Shown piece after piece: positions 17,444 through 26,236 of a DNA stretch of 64,000 bases (position 1 is its first letter; the number at the start of each line of letters is the position of its first letter). The DNA lies in assembly GCA_965246925.1 (NCBI GenBank), contig OZ251994.1:3410001-3474000 (forward strand), in the 5' to 3' direction. Below the pieces are notes generated by a model. That model was not told where the DNA came from. It saw only the letters and a list, made by a program, of their open reading frames with translations, and ran no database searches. This DNA comes from JANPPS01 sp965246925 (lineage in GTDB: Bacteria; Pseudomonadota; Alphaproteobacteria; Acetobacterales; Acetobacteraceae). The position numbers and the translations under genes are program-made.

Positions 17444-18333
17444 ATGCCGCGTGGCTGCTGACGGACACGCCGGCGTCGCGGGGGCAGGCGGCGTGGGGGC
17501 GGCGCTACCGGCTCTGGCTGCAGTTCCGGCGCAACAAGCTGACCGTCGTGGGGCTCCTGGTCGTGGTGGCGCTGGTGCTGCTGACGCTATTGGCGCCCGT
17601 GCTGGCGAACCACGATCCGGGGGTGCAGGATTTGGCGCAGCGGCTGGACCGGCCCAGTGCGGCGCACTGGTTCGGCACGGACGAGCTGGGGCGGGATATC
17701 TATTCGCGGCTGCTGTATGGCGGGCGGATCACGCTGGGCATGGTGGTGGCGGTCGTGATCCTGGTGGCGCCGTTCGGACTGCTGGTGGGGTGCGTGGCCG
17801 GGTATGCGGGCGGGGTGCTGGATGGGCTGTTGATGCGGGTGACCGACATCTTCCTGGCGTTCCCGCGGCTGATCCTCGCCTTGGCGTTCGTCGCGGCCTT
17901 GCGGCCCGGCGTGACCAGCGCGGTCGCCGCCATCGCGCTCACGGCCTGGCCGCCCTATGCCCGGCTGGCGCGGGCCGAGACGCTGGCGTTCCGCGGCACC
18001 GACTTCATCGCCGCCGCGCGGCTGACCGGGGCCAGCGCCACGCGCATCGTGCTGCGCCACATCCTGCCGCTCTGTGTGCCGAGCCTGATCGTGCGGGTGA
18101 CGCTGGATATGAGCGGCATCATCCTGACCGCGGCCGGGCTCGGGTTCCTCGGTATGGGCGCGCAGCCGCCCTCACCGGAATGGGGCGCGATGATCGCCAG
18201 CGGACGGCGCTTCATCCTGGAGCAATGGTGGGTGCCGACGGCGCCGGGCCTGGCGATCTTCGTGGCGTCGCTCGCGTTCAACCTGCTGGGCGATGGCTTG
18301 CGGGACGTGCTCGATCCCAAGCAGGACGGGTGA
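17440..18333 (+). CDS. ABC transporter permease, DppC type
   Basis: A 297-residue inner-membrane permease, the partner of the DppB-type subunit. The N-terminal FRRNKLTVVGLLVVVALVLL is the usual OppC/DppC N-terminal segment, then HWFGTDELGRDIYSRLLYGG, a family hallmark. The EAA loop is FIAAARLTGASATRIVLRHI. It overlaps both neighbours by a few bases, so all transporter genes from here to 19888 are coupled. Confidence 0.92.
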   Translation: MNAAWLLTDTPASRGQAAWGRRYRLWLQFRRNKLTVVGLLVVVALVLLTLLAPVLANHDPGVQDLAQRLDRPSAAHWFGTDELGRDIYSRLLYGGRITLGMVVAVVILVAPFGLLVGCVAGYAGGVLDGLLMRVTDIFLAFPRLILALAFVAALRPGVTSAVAAIALTAWPPYARLARAETLAFRGTDFIAAARLTGASATRIVLRHILPLCVPSLIVRVTLDMSGIILTAAGLGFLGMGAQPPSPEWGAMIASGRRFILEQWWVPTAPGLAIFVASLAFNLLGDGLRDVLDPKQDG

Positions 18334-19154
18334 TGCTGGTCGAAATCGAGAACCTGCACATCGGCTTCCAGACCCCGACGGGCCTGGCGCCGGCCGTGCG
18401 CGGCGTGTCGTTGACGCTGGGGCAGGAGAAGCTGGGGATCGTGGGCGAGAGCGGGTCCGGCAAGTCACTGACCGCACGGTCCCTGCTGCGGCTCCTGCCG
18501 GCGTCGGCCAGGGTGACGGCAGACCGGCTGCGGTTCGACGGCATCAGCGTGCTATCGGCGACCGAGCGGCAGATGCGGGCGATCCGCGGCAAGCGCGCCG
18601 GGCTGATTTTACAGGACCCGAAATACTCGCTGAACCCGGTGATGACGGTGGGGGCGCAGATCGCCGAGGCGTGGCGGCAGCACAAGGGCGGCGGCCGCGC
18701 GCTGGCGATGCGGGCGGCGGTCGATCTGTTGTCCCAGGTGCTGATCCGTGACCCGGCCGCCGTCGCCGCGTCCTATCCGCATGAGCTGTCGGGCGGGATG
18801 GGGCAGCGGGTGATGATCGCCATGATGCTGGCGCCCGATCCGGAGCTGCTGATCGCCGACGAGCCGACCAGCGCGCTGGACGCCACGGTGCAGGCGGAGA
18901 TCCTGCGGCTGTTGAAGGATTTGGTCAGCCGGCGCGGCATGGCGCTGCTGCTGATCAGCCATGATTTGCCGCTGGTCGGGCATTTCTGTGATCGGGTGGC
19001 GGTGATGTATGCCGGGCGAGTGGTGGAGCAGCTCGCCGCCGGCGAGCTGGCGCGGGCGCGGCATCCGTACACGCGCGGCCTGCTGGAGTGCATGCCGTCC
19101 CTGTCGCATCCCAAGGACCGGCTGCCGGTCATGACCCGGGACGCCGCCTGGTGA
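18333..19154 (+). CDS. ABC transporter ATP-binding protein, DppD type
   Basis: A 273-residue ATPase subunit. Walker A GESGSGKS near residue 36, Q-loop LILQDP, signature LSGGMGQRV and Walker B LLIADEPTSALD are all intact. The ATG at 18333 overlaps the upstream TGA. The C-terminal HPYTRGLLECMPSL is typical of oligopeptide-type ATPases; the cysteine-rich [4Fe-4S] tail of some DppD proteins is not evident. Confidence 0.92.
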   Translation: MLVEIENLHIGFQTPTGLAPAVRGVSLTLGQEKLGIVGESGSGKSLTARSLLRLLPASARVTADRLRFDGISVLSATERQMRAIRGKRAGLILQDPKYSLNPVMTVGAQIAEAWRQHKGGGRALAMRAAVDLLSQVLIRDPAAVAASYPHELSGGMGQRVMIAMMLAPDPELLIADEPTSALDATVQAEILRLLKDLVSRRGMALLLISHDLPLVGHFCDRVAVMYAGRVVEQLAAGELARARHPYTRGLLECMPSLSHPKDRLPVMTRDAAW

Positions 19155-19888
19155 TCTCGGTCGATGGCCTGCGGGTGAGCTTCGGCGCCAAGGAGGTCGT
19201 GCATGGGGTTTCGTTCAGCGTGCCGTCCGGCGGCAGTTTTGGGCTGGTGGGGGAGAGCGGGTCCGGCAAGAGCACGGTGCTGCGGGCGCTGTCGGGCCTC
19301 AATCCGGAGTGGACCGGGGGCTTGACGCTGGACGGCGCGCCCTTGCAGCGGCGGCGCGGGCGGGAGTTCTACCGCCGGGTGCAGATGGTGTTTCAGGACC
19401 CCTACGGATCGCTGCATCCGCGGCAGACGGTGGACCGGGCGCTAAGCGAGCCGCTGATGGTGCATGGGATCGGCGATCAGGACCGGCGGATCATCCAGGG
19501 CCTGTCGGACGTGGCGCTGCCGGCGACGGCGCGGTTCCGCTATCCGCACCAGCTTTCGGGCGGTCAGCGGCAGCGTGTGGCGATCGCCCGCGCGCTGATG
19601 GCCGGGCCGGACGTGCTGCTGCTGGACGAGCCGACCAGCGCGCTAGATGTGTCGGTGCAGGCGGAGGTGCTGAATTTACTGCGCGACCTGCAGGAGCGGC
19701 GCGGGCTGACCTACGTGCTGGTGAGCCACAACCTGGCGGTGGTGGCGCATCTGTGCCCGGTGGTGGGGGTGATGCAGCAGGGTCATATCGTTGAAACCAT
19801 CTCGACCGAGGATTTGCGGGCCGGCCGTACGCGGCATCCGCATACGACGGAGCTGCGCAAACTAAGTGTCGAGCTGGAGGAGGCCTGA
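19151..19888 (+). CDS. ABC transporter ATP-binding protein, DppF type
   Basis: A 245-residue ATPase, the second nucleotide-binding subunit. It has Walker A GESGSGKST, signature LSGGQRQRVAIARAL and Walker B LLLDEPTSALD. It starts with GTG at 19151 overlapping the upstream stop (GTGA). It is shorter than many DppF proteins, lacking a long C-terminal substrate-group tail, but all catalytic motifs are present. It is the last gene of the importer. Confidence 0.92.
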   Translation: MISVDGLRVSFGAKEVVHGVSFSVPSGGSFGLVGESGSGKSTVLRALSGLNPEWTGGLTLDGAPLQRRRGREFYRRVQMVFQDPYGSLHPRQTVDRALSEPLMVHGIGDQDRRIIQGLSDVALPATARFRYPHQLSGGQRQRVAIARALMAGPDVLLLDEPTSALDVSVQAEVLNLLRDLQERRGLTYVLVSHNLAVVAHLCPVVGVMQQGHIVETISTEDLRAGRTRHPHTTELRKLSVELEEA

Positions 19889-19895
19889 CACAAGT

Positions 19896-19991
19896 TGTCC
19901 ACAGGATATTGTGGTCGAGTCGTGCGAATCGACTAGCCCTTGTGTCGTTCCGTTGGTAGGGTCCTAGATATAGTCAAGGGGGACCCGCCAA
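19896..19991 (+). promoter_or_regulatory. gcrA upstream region: DnaA-box-like site and two GANTC sites
   Basis: TTGTCCACA at 19896-19904 differs from the DnaA-box consensus TTATCCACA by one base. GAGTC at 19918-19922 and GAATC at 19927-19931 are CcrM-type methylation sites, and AGTCG...CGACT at 19919-19935 forms an inverted repeat over them. AAGGGGGA at 19976-19983 is the ribosome site. In Caulobacter gcrA is activated by DnaA, which makes the layout meaningful. Confidence 0.6.
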
Positions 19992-20456
19992 ATGGAGTGG
20001 AACGACGAGGCAATTAGCCGGCTGCGTGCGCTGTGGGATGAGGGGCATTCCACGGCGGAGATCGGGCGGCGGCTTGGGGTGACGAAGAATGCCGTGGTGG
20101 GCAAGTCGCACCGGCTCAACCTGTCGCCGCGCCCGTCGCCGATCCGGCGGAGTCATGAGGGCGAAACGCCGCGGCGGCAGCAGGCTCGCCGGGTCGTGGG
20201 GCCGACCTTGCCGTCTCTCGAGCAAGTGGCGCCGGTCGTGGTTCCGGTCCGTGTGGCGCCGCGTCCGGCGCTACGCGCCGTGTTCACGCCACGCGCTTCG
20301 GTGCGGGTTTCCGCCTGTTGCTGGCCGATCGGGGAGCCCGGCACGCCGAGCTTCCGGTTCTGCGACGACGGCGCCATGCACGGCAAGCCGTATTGCGAGG
20401 AGCATGCGGCATTGGCGTATGTGAAGGTGCGGGACCGGCGGGAGGACGCTGCTTAG
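19992..20456 (+). CDS. gcrA: GcrA cell-cycle regulator
   Basis: A 154-residue GcrA protein. The N-terminal MEWNDEAISRLRALWDEGHS and the helix-turn-helix TAEIGRRLGVTKNAVVGKSH are diagnostic. The C-terminal CCWPIGEPGTPSFRFCDDG block is the conserved segment that contacts the sigma-70 RNA polymerase. GcrA activates promoters carrying methylated GANTC and so links replication state to cell-cycle transcription in alphaproteobacteria. The middle linker is basic and proline-rich. Confidence 0.95.
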   Translation: MEWNDEAISRLRALWDEGHSTAEIGRRLGVTKNAVVGKSHRLNLSPRPSPIRRSHEGETPRRQQARRVVGPTLPSLEQVAPVVVPVRVAPRPALRAVFTPRASVRVSACCWPIGEPGTPSFRFCDDGAMHGKPYCEEHAALAYVKVRDRREDAA

Positions 20457-20479
20457 AACGATCTTAGTCTGTTGCCCCA

Positions 20480-20533
20480 CCCTCACCCCGGGCCTCTCCG
20501 ACTCCATCGAAGAGGCCCGTAAGCGGGTGAGGG
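20480..20533. terminator. Strong hairpin between convergent gcrA and the CoxL-like gene
   Basis: Nested arms CCCTCACCC (20480-20488) with GGGTGAGGG (20525-20533), and GGGCCTCT (20490-20497) with AGAGGCCC (20511-20518), enclose a 13-base loop. It lies between two converging genes, so a bidirectional terminator role is plausible, although there is no T-run. The outer arms resemble the REP elements elsewhere in the window. Confidence 0.55.
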
Positions 20534-20540
20534 AAAGTAA

Positions 20541-22826
20541 TTACGCGGCGTGGAGGGCGCGCCAGACCTTTTCGGGGGTAGCGGGCATGTCGATGCTCTT
20601 CACGCCCATGTCGCGCAGCGCGTCCACCAGGGCGTTGATCATCGCCGGGGGGGAGCCTACGGCGCCGGCCTCGCCCGCACCCTTGACGCCCAGCGGGTTG
20701 GACGCGCACGGCACTTCGATCAAATCGACCTCGATGTCCGGCAGATCGGCGGCGCGCGGCAGGGCGTAGTCCATGAACGAGCCGGACAGCAGCTGGCCGG
20801 AGGACGGGTCGTACGAAGTCCGCTCCATCACCGCCTGACCCACGCCCTGCGCCACGCCGCCATGCACCTGGCCGCGGACGATCATGGGGTTCACCGCCTT
20901 GCCCACGTCATCGCACACGATGTAGCGCACCACGGTGATCGACCCGGTGTCGGGATCGACCTCGACCTCCGCCATATGGCAGCCGTTCGGGAAGGTGTGG
21001 ACGTCGATCTGCGCCACCTCGGCCGCATCCAGCTTGCCTTGGCTCTGGCCGGCGAGGGTCATGATATCCATGCCGCGGTCGGTGCCGACGACGCTGAAGC
21101 GTCCGGCCTCGAACACGATGTCCTCGGCGGCTGCCTCGAGCGCTTCGGACGCGGCCTGCTTGCCCTTCTCGATCACGCTGGCGGCGGTGACGAGGATGGC
21201 CTGGCCTTCGGAATACAGGCTGCGCGCGCCGCCGGTGCCGCCGCCCACGGGAATGCTGTCGGTGTCACCCTGGCGCACGCGGATCTTCTCACCGGGTATG
21301 CCGAGCTGATCGACGGTGAGCTGCACATAGGCCGTCTCATGGCCCTGGCCGGTGCTCTGCGTGCCGACATAGACGTCCACGAAGCCGTCCTCGGCGAAGC
21401 GGATTTCCGCACGCTCGGACGGGGCGCCGCCCGTCGCCTCGAGGTAGTAGGCCATGCCGATACCGCGCTTGCGGCCGCGGGCGGCGGCGGCGGCGCGGCG
21501 GCCCTCGAAGCCGGCCCATTCGATCTTAGTGAGCGCGGCGTCCAGCACCTTCTGGAAGTCACCGCTGTCATAGGTCTGGTTCATCGCCGTCACGTACGGC
21601 ATGGCGCTGGACGGCACCATGTTCTTGCGGCGGATGGCGATGCGGTCCATGCCGATCTCGAACGCGGCGGTGTCGATCAGGCGCTCCACCAAGTAATTGC
21701 TCTCCGGACGCCCGGCGCCGCGGTAGGCGTCCACTGGGACCGTGTTGGTGAGCGCGCCGATGACGTTGGCGTAGATGGCCTTGAACCCATAGACGCTGGC
21801 CAGGACCTTCGTGCCGGCGCCGGTCGGGATGAACGGGCCGTAATTGCTGAGGTAGGCGCCCATGTTGGCGACGTTGCGGGTGCGCAAGGCCAGGAACGTG
21901 CCGTCCTTGTCGAGCGCGATCTCACCGCGGGTGATGTTGTCCCGGCCGTGCGTGTCGCTCACGAACGCCTCGGACCGCTCGCTGGTCCACTTCACGGGGC
22001 GGCCGAGCTTGCGGGCGGCGTAGCAGGTCAGCACGTGCTCGGCATACAGGAACAGCTTCATGCCGAAGCCGCCGCCCACGTCCGGCGTCACCACACGGAA
22101 CCGGTCCTCCGGCAGGTTGAACACCGCCTTGGCGAGCATGCCCTTGATGCTCCAGCCGCCCTGCGTGTTGGTATAGAGGGTGAAACGGTCATCCTCGAAT
22201 GCGGCGACGGCGGCGCGGGCCTCCATGCTGGACACGACGATGCGGTTGTTCACGACCGTCAGTTGCGTGACGTGCGCGGCGGTGGCGAACAGGGCGTCTG
22301 TGGCGGCTTTGTCACCAGCCTCCCAATCGAACACGACGTTGCCCTTGGCGTGATCCCATACCGGCGGCGCGTCGGCATCGAGCGTGGCGCCGAGGTCGGT
22401 GCTGCTGGGCAGGATGTCGTATTCGACCAAGATGGCCTCGGCTGCGTCGCGCGCGGCTTGGTGCGTGCCGGCCACGATGAACGCGACGGGGTCACCGACG
22501 TGGCGGACCACGCCATCGGCCAGCGCCGGGTGCGGCGTGTCGGCGCGGGGGGTGCCGTCGCGGTTCTTGAGCGGGATGGCGCAGGGGACGGCGCCGATGC
22601 CGTCGGCCTCGAGGTCGGCGTGGGTGAAGATACCGGCGACGCCGGGCAGGGCCTTGGCGGCCGAGGTGTCGATGCTCAGGATCTTGGCGTGGGCGTGCGG
22701 GCTGCGCAGCACGACGCCGATCGCCTCGTTCGGCAGCACGATGTCGTCGGTATAGCGGCCCTCGCCGATCAGCAGGCGGGGGTCTTCGACGCGACGGACG
22801 GGCTGGGCCATGCCGAACTTGGTCAT
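20541..22826 (-). CDS. Xanthine-dehydrogenase-family molybdopterin-binding subunit (CoxL-like)
   Basis: A 761-residue large subunit of a molybdenum hydroxylase. It begins MTKFGMAQPVRRVEDPRLL, with GGAGAA upstream of the ATG, and shows RRVEDPRLLIGEGRYTDD, the cofactor loop VGGGFGMK at 250-257, AYRGAGR at 367-373 and KGAGEAG, the family's catalytic Glu, near residue 719. AYRGAGR is the form II signature; true CO dehydrogenases (form I) carry AYXCSFR. The substrate is therefore unknown, possibly an aldehyde or N-heterocycle. No FAD or iron-sulfur subunit gene lies nearby, so partners must be encoded elsewhere. Confidence 0.9.
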   Translation of the reverse strand: MTKFGMAQPVRRVEDPRLLIGEGRYTDDIVLPNEAIGVVLRSPHAHAKILSIDTSAAKALPGVAGIFTHADLEADGIGAVPCAIPLKNRDGTPRADTPHPALADGVVRHVGDPVAFIVAGTHQAARDAAEAILVEYDILPSSTDLGATLDADAPPVWDHAKGNVVFDWEAGDKAATDALFATAAHVTQLTVVNNRIVVSSMEARAAVAAFEDDRFTLYTNTQGGWSIKGMLAKAVFNLPEDRFRVVTPDVGGGFGMKLFLYAEHVLTCYAARKLGRPVKWTSERSEAFVSDTHGRDNITRGEIALDKDGTFLALRTRNVANMGAYLSNYGPFIPTGAGTKVLASVYGFKAIYANVIGALTNTVPVDAYRGAGRPESNYLVERLIDTAAFEIGMDRIAIRRKNMVPSSAMPYVTAMNQTYDSGDFQKVLDAALTKIEWAGFEGRRAAAAARGRKRGIGMAYYLEATGGAPSERAEIRFAEDGFVDVYVGTQSTGQGHETAYVQLTVDQLGIPGEKIRVRQGDTDSIPVGGGTGGARSLYSEGQAILVTAASVIEKGKQAASEALEAAAEDIVFEAGRFSVVGTDRGMDIMTLAGQSQGKLDAAEVAQIDVHTFPNGCHMAEVEVDPDTGSITVVRYIVCDDVGKAVNPMIVRGQVHGGVAQGVGQAVMERTSYDPSSGQLLSGSFMDYALPRAADLPDIEVDLIEVPCASNPLGVKGAGEAGAVGSPPAMINALVDALRDMGVKSIDMPATPEKVWRALHAA

Positions 22827-22893
22827 TGGGGGGTTCTCCGTGGATTGGATCTTAGTTACGATGAGTTGGGCGGGTGCCAAGGGGCTTTTTGTT

Positions 22894-22924
22894 CCCCTCT
22901 GCCTTTGCAGGGCCGGGGTGAGGG
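22894..22924 (+). repeat. REP-like element (copy 5, imperfect)
   Basis: CCCCTCTGCCTTTGCAGGGC then CGGGGTGAGGG; the stem is shorter than in other copies. It lies upstream of the CoxL-like gene and forms an inverted pair with the copy at 22961. Confidence 0.7.
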
Positions 22925-22960
22925 TCAAGTCTTACGCGTAGGCCATTGCTGGTTACTCCA

Positions 22961-22997
22961 CCCTCACCCCGGCCCTCTCCCGCCAGCGGGAGAGGGG
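22961..22997 (-). repeat. REP-like palindrome (copy 6, inverted)
   Basis: CCCTCACCCCGGCCCTCTCC then CGCCAGCGGGAGAGGGG, with arms CCCTCTCCCGC and GCGGGAGAGGG. It lies 8 bases after the RND pump stop and could act as its transcription terminator or mRNA stabiliser. Confidence 0.8.
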
Positions 22998-23004
22998 AAG
23001 CTTC

Positions 23005-26000
23005 TTACTCGGCGGGGACCCGTTCTTTTTGTCTCGCGCCTCCGAAACGCGCTTTCACCCGTTCGCGGGCGGTTTGGAAGACGACGTAGAGCATCGGGAT
23101 CAGGAAAATGCCGATGGTGCTGGCGGCGATCATGCCGGCGAAGACGGGGGTGCCGACGGCGCGGCGGCTGACCATGGCGGCGCCGTCCGCGTTTACCAGG
23201 GGAATGAGGCCCAGGACGAAGGCGATCGACGTCATCATCACCGCGCGGAACCGCGTCTTGGCGCCGATCCGCGCGGCCTCGGCAATGCTGGTGCCGGATT
23301 CGCGCTTATCCTTGGCGAACTCCACGATCAGGATGCCGTTTTTGGCCGCGAGCGCAATCAGCACGACCAAGCCAATTTGGGCATACAGATCGAGCGACAG
23401 CCCGGCGATCTTCATGCCGATGAACGAGCCCAGCACGCCGACGGTGACCGACAGCAGGACCGGGACAGGGATGACCCAGCTTTCATACAGCGCCACCAGG
23501 AACAAATAGGCGAACAGTACCGCGAGCGCCAAGATTTTCCCGGTCTGCCCGGCCGCCGAGCGCTCCTGGAACGCCGTCCCGGTCCACTCGTACGAGTAGC
23601 CCGGCGGCAACGTCTGCGCGCTGACCTGCTCCATGACCTTCAGCGCGTCCCCGGAGGAGATGCCTGGCTTGGGGTTACCCTGGATGGTGATCGTGCGGTA
23701 GTTGTTGTAGCGGCTGATGGTCTGCGGGCCCAGCACGATCCGGGCATCGGCGATAGACCGCAAGGGCACCATCGTCCCGGTCTTATTGCGGACATAGATG
23801 CGCCAGATGGCGGGAATGTCGGTGCGGTCCGCGGCCTCACCCTGGATGTTGACCTGCCAGGTGCGTCCGAACAGGTTGAAGTCGTTCACATAGATGCCGC
23901 CGAGCGTGGCTTGCAGCGAGGTGAACACGTCACTGACGCTCAAGCCCAGCGCCTGGGCCTTTTCCCGGTCGATATCGAGGTAGATGCTGGGTGTGGTGGG
24001 GCTGAAGGTGCTGAAGACGCGGGCCAAATTGCCGTTGCCGTTGGCGGAGGCGAGCAGGCCGTTCAGCACGGAGCCCATCTCCACCGGCTCCCGCCCTTCC
24101 AGGTTCTGTAGCTGGTATTCGAAGCCGCCGCCGGTGCTGAGGCCGATGATGGGCGGCAGGTTGAACGGGAAGATCACGGCCGAGCGGATTTGCTGCACGC
24201 CGCCGAACACGCGTCCGATCAGGGCCTGCACCTTGTCCCCGGCGGCCTGCCGGTCCGCGAACGGCTTTAGCCTCACCACCACGAAAGCGGAGTTGGACTG
24301 GTTGCCGGCGTCCAGCAGCGAGAAGCCCACGATGGACAGCACGTTCTGGACCTGCGGGATATCCTTCAGGATCTTCTCGACCCGCTCCGTCACGCCGCGG
24401 GTGCGGGTCACGCTGGCGCCGTCCGGCAGCTGGACGGCGACGAAGAACGCGCCCTGGTCCTCCTCGGGCAAGAACCCGGTGGGGGTGATGAGGCTCATGC
24501 CGAAGATGCCGCCGGCAAACAGCGCGACGGCCAGCAGGGAGACCGCGCCCATGCGGATGAGCCGGGTGATGACGGAGGTGTAGCCGTCCCGCGCCCAGTC
24601 GATGCCCCGTCCGATCCGGCCCATGATGCCGCGCGTCTTGTCGGTATGGCGGAGAAACACGCCGCATAGCGCGGGCGAGAGCGTGAGCGCGTTGGTGGCC
24701 GAGATCAGCATGGCCACCGAGATCGTGACCGCGAACTGCCGGAACAGCGTGCCGGAGATGCCGGGGATAAAGCCGATGGGCACGAAGACGCTGAGCAGCA
24801 CGAGGGTGATGGCGATGATGGGCGCAGTGATCTGCGTCATGGCCTTCTTGGTGGCGTCGCGGGGCGAGAGGTCCGGCTCCTCCTCCAGCACGCGCTCAAC
24901 GTTCTCCACGACGACGATGGCATCATCGACCACGATGCCGATGGCCAACACGAGGGCGAGAAGGGAGACGGTGTTGGCCGAGTAGCCGAGGACGAGCAGC
25001 ACGGCGAAGGTGCCGATCAGGCTTACGGGCACGGCGATGATGGGAATGAGGGTCGCCCGCCAGTTACCGAGGAACAGGAACACCACGATCGCGACCAGGA
25101 TGAACGCTTCGGTCAGCGTCTTCTTCACTTCCTGAATGGTGTCGGAGACGAAGGTGGAGCTGTTGTAGAAGACTTGTGACTTCAGGCCTTCGGGGAAGCG
25201 TGCCGCCAGATCCTTGAGTGCGTCATCGATGCGCGCCGCCGTCGCGACCGCATTGGCACCGGGGGCGAGATAGACGCCCATGGTCACGGCCGGGTTGCCG
25301 TTCAGCCGGCTTTCGCTATCGCGCGACGCGGCGCCGAGTTCTAGGCGGGCCACGTCCTTCACCTTCAGCACCGAGCCGTCCGGGTTGGCGCGGACCACGA
25401 TTTGGCCGAACTCTTCGGCCGAAGTCAGCCGGCCCTTGGTTTGTAGGTTGATCTGGAACTGCGTGTCATCGCTGGTGGGGCGTGCGCCAACGCGTCCGAC
25501 CGGCGCCTGCACGTTCTGTTGCTGAATGGCCTGGATGATATCCGACGGCGCAAGGTTCAGGCTGATCAGCCGGTCATTGTCGAACCAGATGCGCATCGAG
25601 TAGTCGAGTGCGCCGAACAACGACGCCGAGCCCACGCCCTGCACGCGGGACAGCCGGTCCAGCACGTTGATAGTGACGTAGTTGGAGATGAACAGCGGAT
25701 CCTGCTTGGCGCCTTCGCTGCTGAACGCCAGGAACTCCAGGATGGCGGAGGAGCGTTTTTGCACGGTCACACCGCTGCGCTGCACCTCGGCCGGCAAGCG
25801 GGACAGGGCGGATTGCACGCGGTTGTTGACGTTGACGGTGTTGATGTCGGGGTTGGAGCCGAGGTTGAAGGAGACCGTGAGGGTGTAGGACCCATCGTTG
25901 GCCGAGTTCGACTTCATGTAGATCATCTGGTCGGCGCCGTTGACCTGCGCCTCCAGCGGCTGCGCGACCGTCGCCTCCACGACGGCGGCGCTGGCGCCGG

Positions 26001-26151
26001 GGTAGCGGGTACTGACGGTGACCTGGGGCGGGACGATGTCCGGGAATTGGCTGACGGGTATGACGAACAGCGCCAGGGCGCCGGCGATGACGGTGATGAT
26101 GGCGATGACGATCGCCAGGCGCGGACGGTCGACGAAGACGGAGGAGATCAT
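23005..26151 (-). CDS. RND multidrug efflux pump, HAE1 (AcrB/MexB) family
   Basis: A 1048-residue inner-membrane proton/drug antiporter. It begins MISSVFVDRPRLAIVIAI, the usual first membrane segment; an earlier in-frame Met six codons upstream is unlikely. RND hallmarks include the porter loop GADQMIYMKSNSANDG, the TM4 proton-relay Asp pair in GIVVDDAIVVVENVER and AALYESWVIPVPVLLSVTVG near the C-terminus. It follows its adaptor gene by about 85 bases on the same strand. No outer-membrane factor or local TetR-type regulator is present. Confidence 0.95.
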   Translation of the reverse strand: MISSVFVDRPRLAIVIAIITVIAGALALFVIPVSQFPDIVPPQVTVSTRYPGASAAVVEATVAQPLEAQVNGADQMIYMKSNSANDGSYTLTVSFNLGSNPDINTVNVNNRVQSALSRLPAEVQRSGVTVQKRSSAILEFLAFSSEGAKQDPLFISNYVTINVLDRLSRVQGVGSASLFGALDYSMRIWFDNDRLISLNLAPSDIIQAIQQQNVQAPVGRVGARPTSDDTQFQINLQTKGRLTSAEEFGQIVVRANPDGSVLKVKDVARLELGAASRDSESRLNGNPAVTMGVYLAPGANAVATAARIDDALKDLAARFPEGLKSQVFYNSSTFVSDTIQEVKKTLTEAFILVAIVVFLFLGNWRATLIPIIAVPVSLIGTFAVLLVLGYSANTVSLLALVLAIGIVVDDAIVVVENVERVLEEEPDLSPRDATKKAMTQITAPIIAITLVLLSVFVPIGFIPGISGTLFRQFAVTISVAMLISATNALTLSPALCGVFLRHTDKTRGIMGRIGRGIDWARDGYTSVITRLIRMGAVSLLAVALFAGGIFGMSLITPTGFLPEEDQGAFFVAVQLPDGASVTRTRGVTERVEKILKDIPQVQNVLSIVGFSLLDAGNQSNSAFVVVRLKPFADRQAAGDKVQALIGRVFGGVQQIRSAVIFPFNLPPIIGLSTGGGFEYQLQNLEGREPVEMGSVLNGLLASANGNGNLARVFSTFSPTTPSIYLDIDREKAQALGLSVSDVFTSLQATLGGIYVNDFNLFGRTWQVNIQGEAADRTDIPAIWRIYVRNKTGTMVPLRSIADARIVLGPQTISRYNNYRTITIQGNPKPGISSGDALKVMEQVSAQTLPPGYSYEWTGTAFQERSAAGQTGKILALAVLFAYLFLVALYESWVIPVPVLLSVTVGVLGSFIGMKIAGLSLDLYAQIGLVVLIALAAKNGILIVEFAKDKRESGTSIAEAARIGAKTRFRAVMMTSIAFVLGLIPLVNADGAAMVSRRAVGTPVFAGMIAASTIGIFLIPMLYVVFQTARERVKARFGGARQKERVPAE

Positions 26152-26187
26152 GCTTGCACCACGCGGCATGGGGCTGTGCCGGTCGTT

Positions 26188-26223
26188 CCCCTCACCCCGG
26201 CCCTCTCCCGCAGGGAGAGGGGG
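26188..26223 (-). repeat. REP-like palindrome (copy 7)
   Basis: CCCCTCACCCCGGCCCTCTC then CCGCAGGGAGAGGGGG. It fills most of the gap between the adaptor stop and the pump start, where a hairpin could alter the ratio of adaptor to pump. Confidence 0.8.
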
Positions 26224-26236
26224 TGGTAGATTTTCG

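Noticed and set aside
20541..22826. Aerobic CO dehydrogenase
   Set aside because: The active-site loop is AYRGAGR rather than the AYXCSFR of true CO dehydrogenases, and the partner subunits are absent.
20550..23171. 873-residue plus-strand reading frame
   Set aside because: It is the antisense shadow of the CoxL-like gene, which carries all family motifs.
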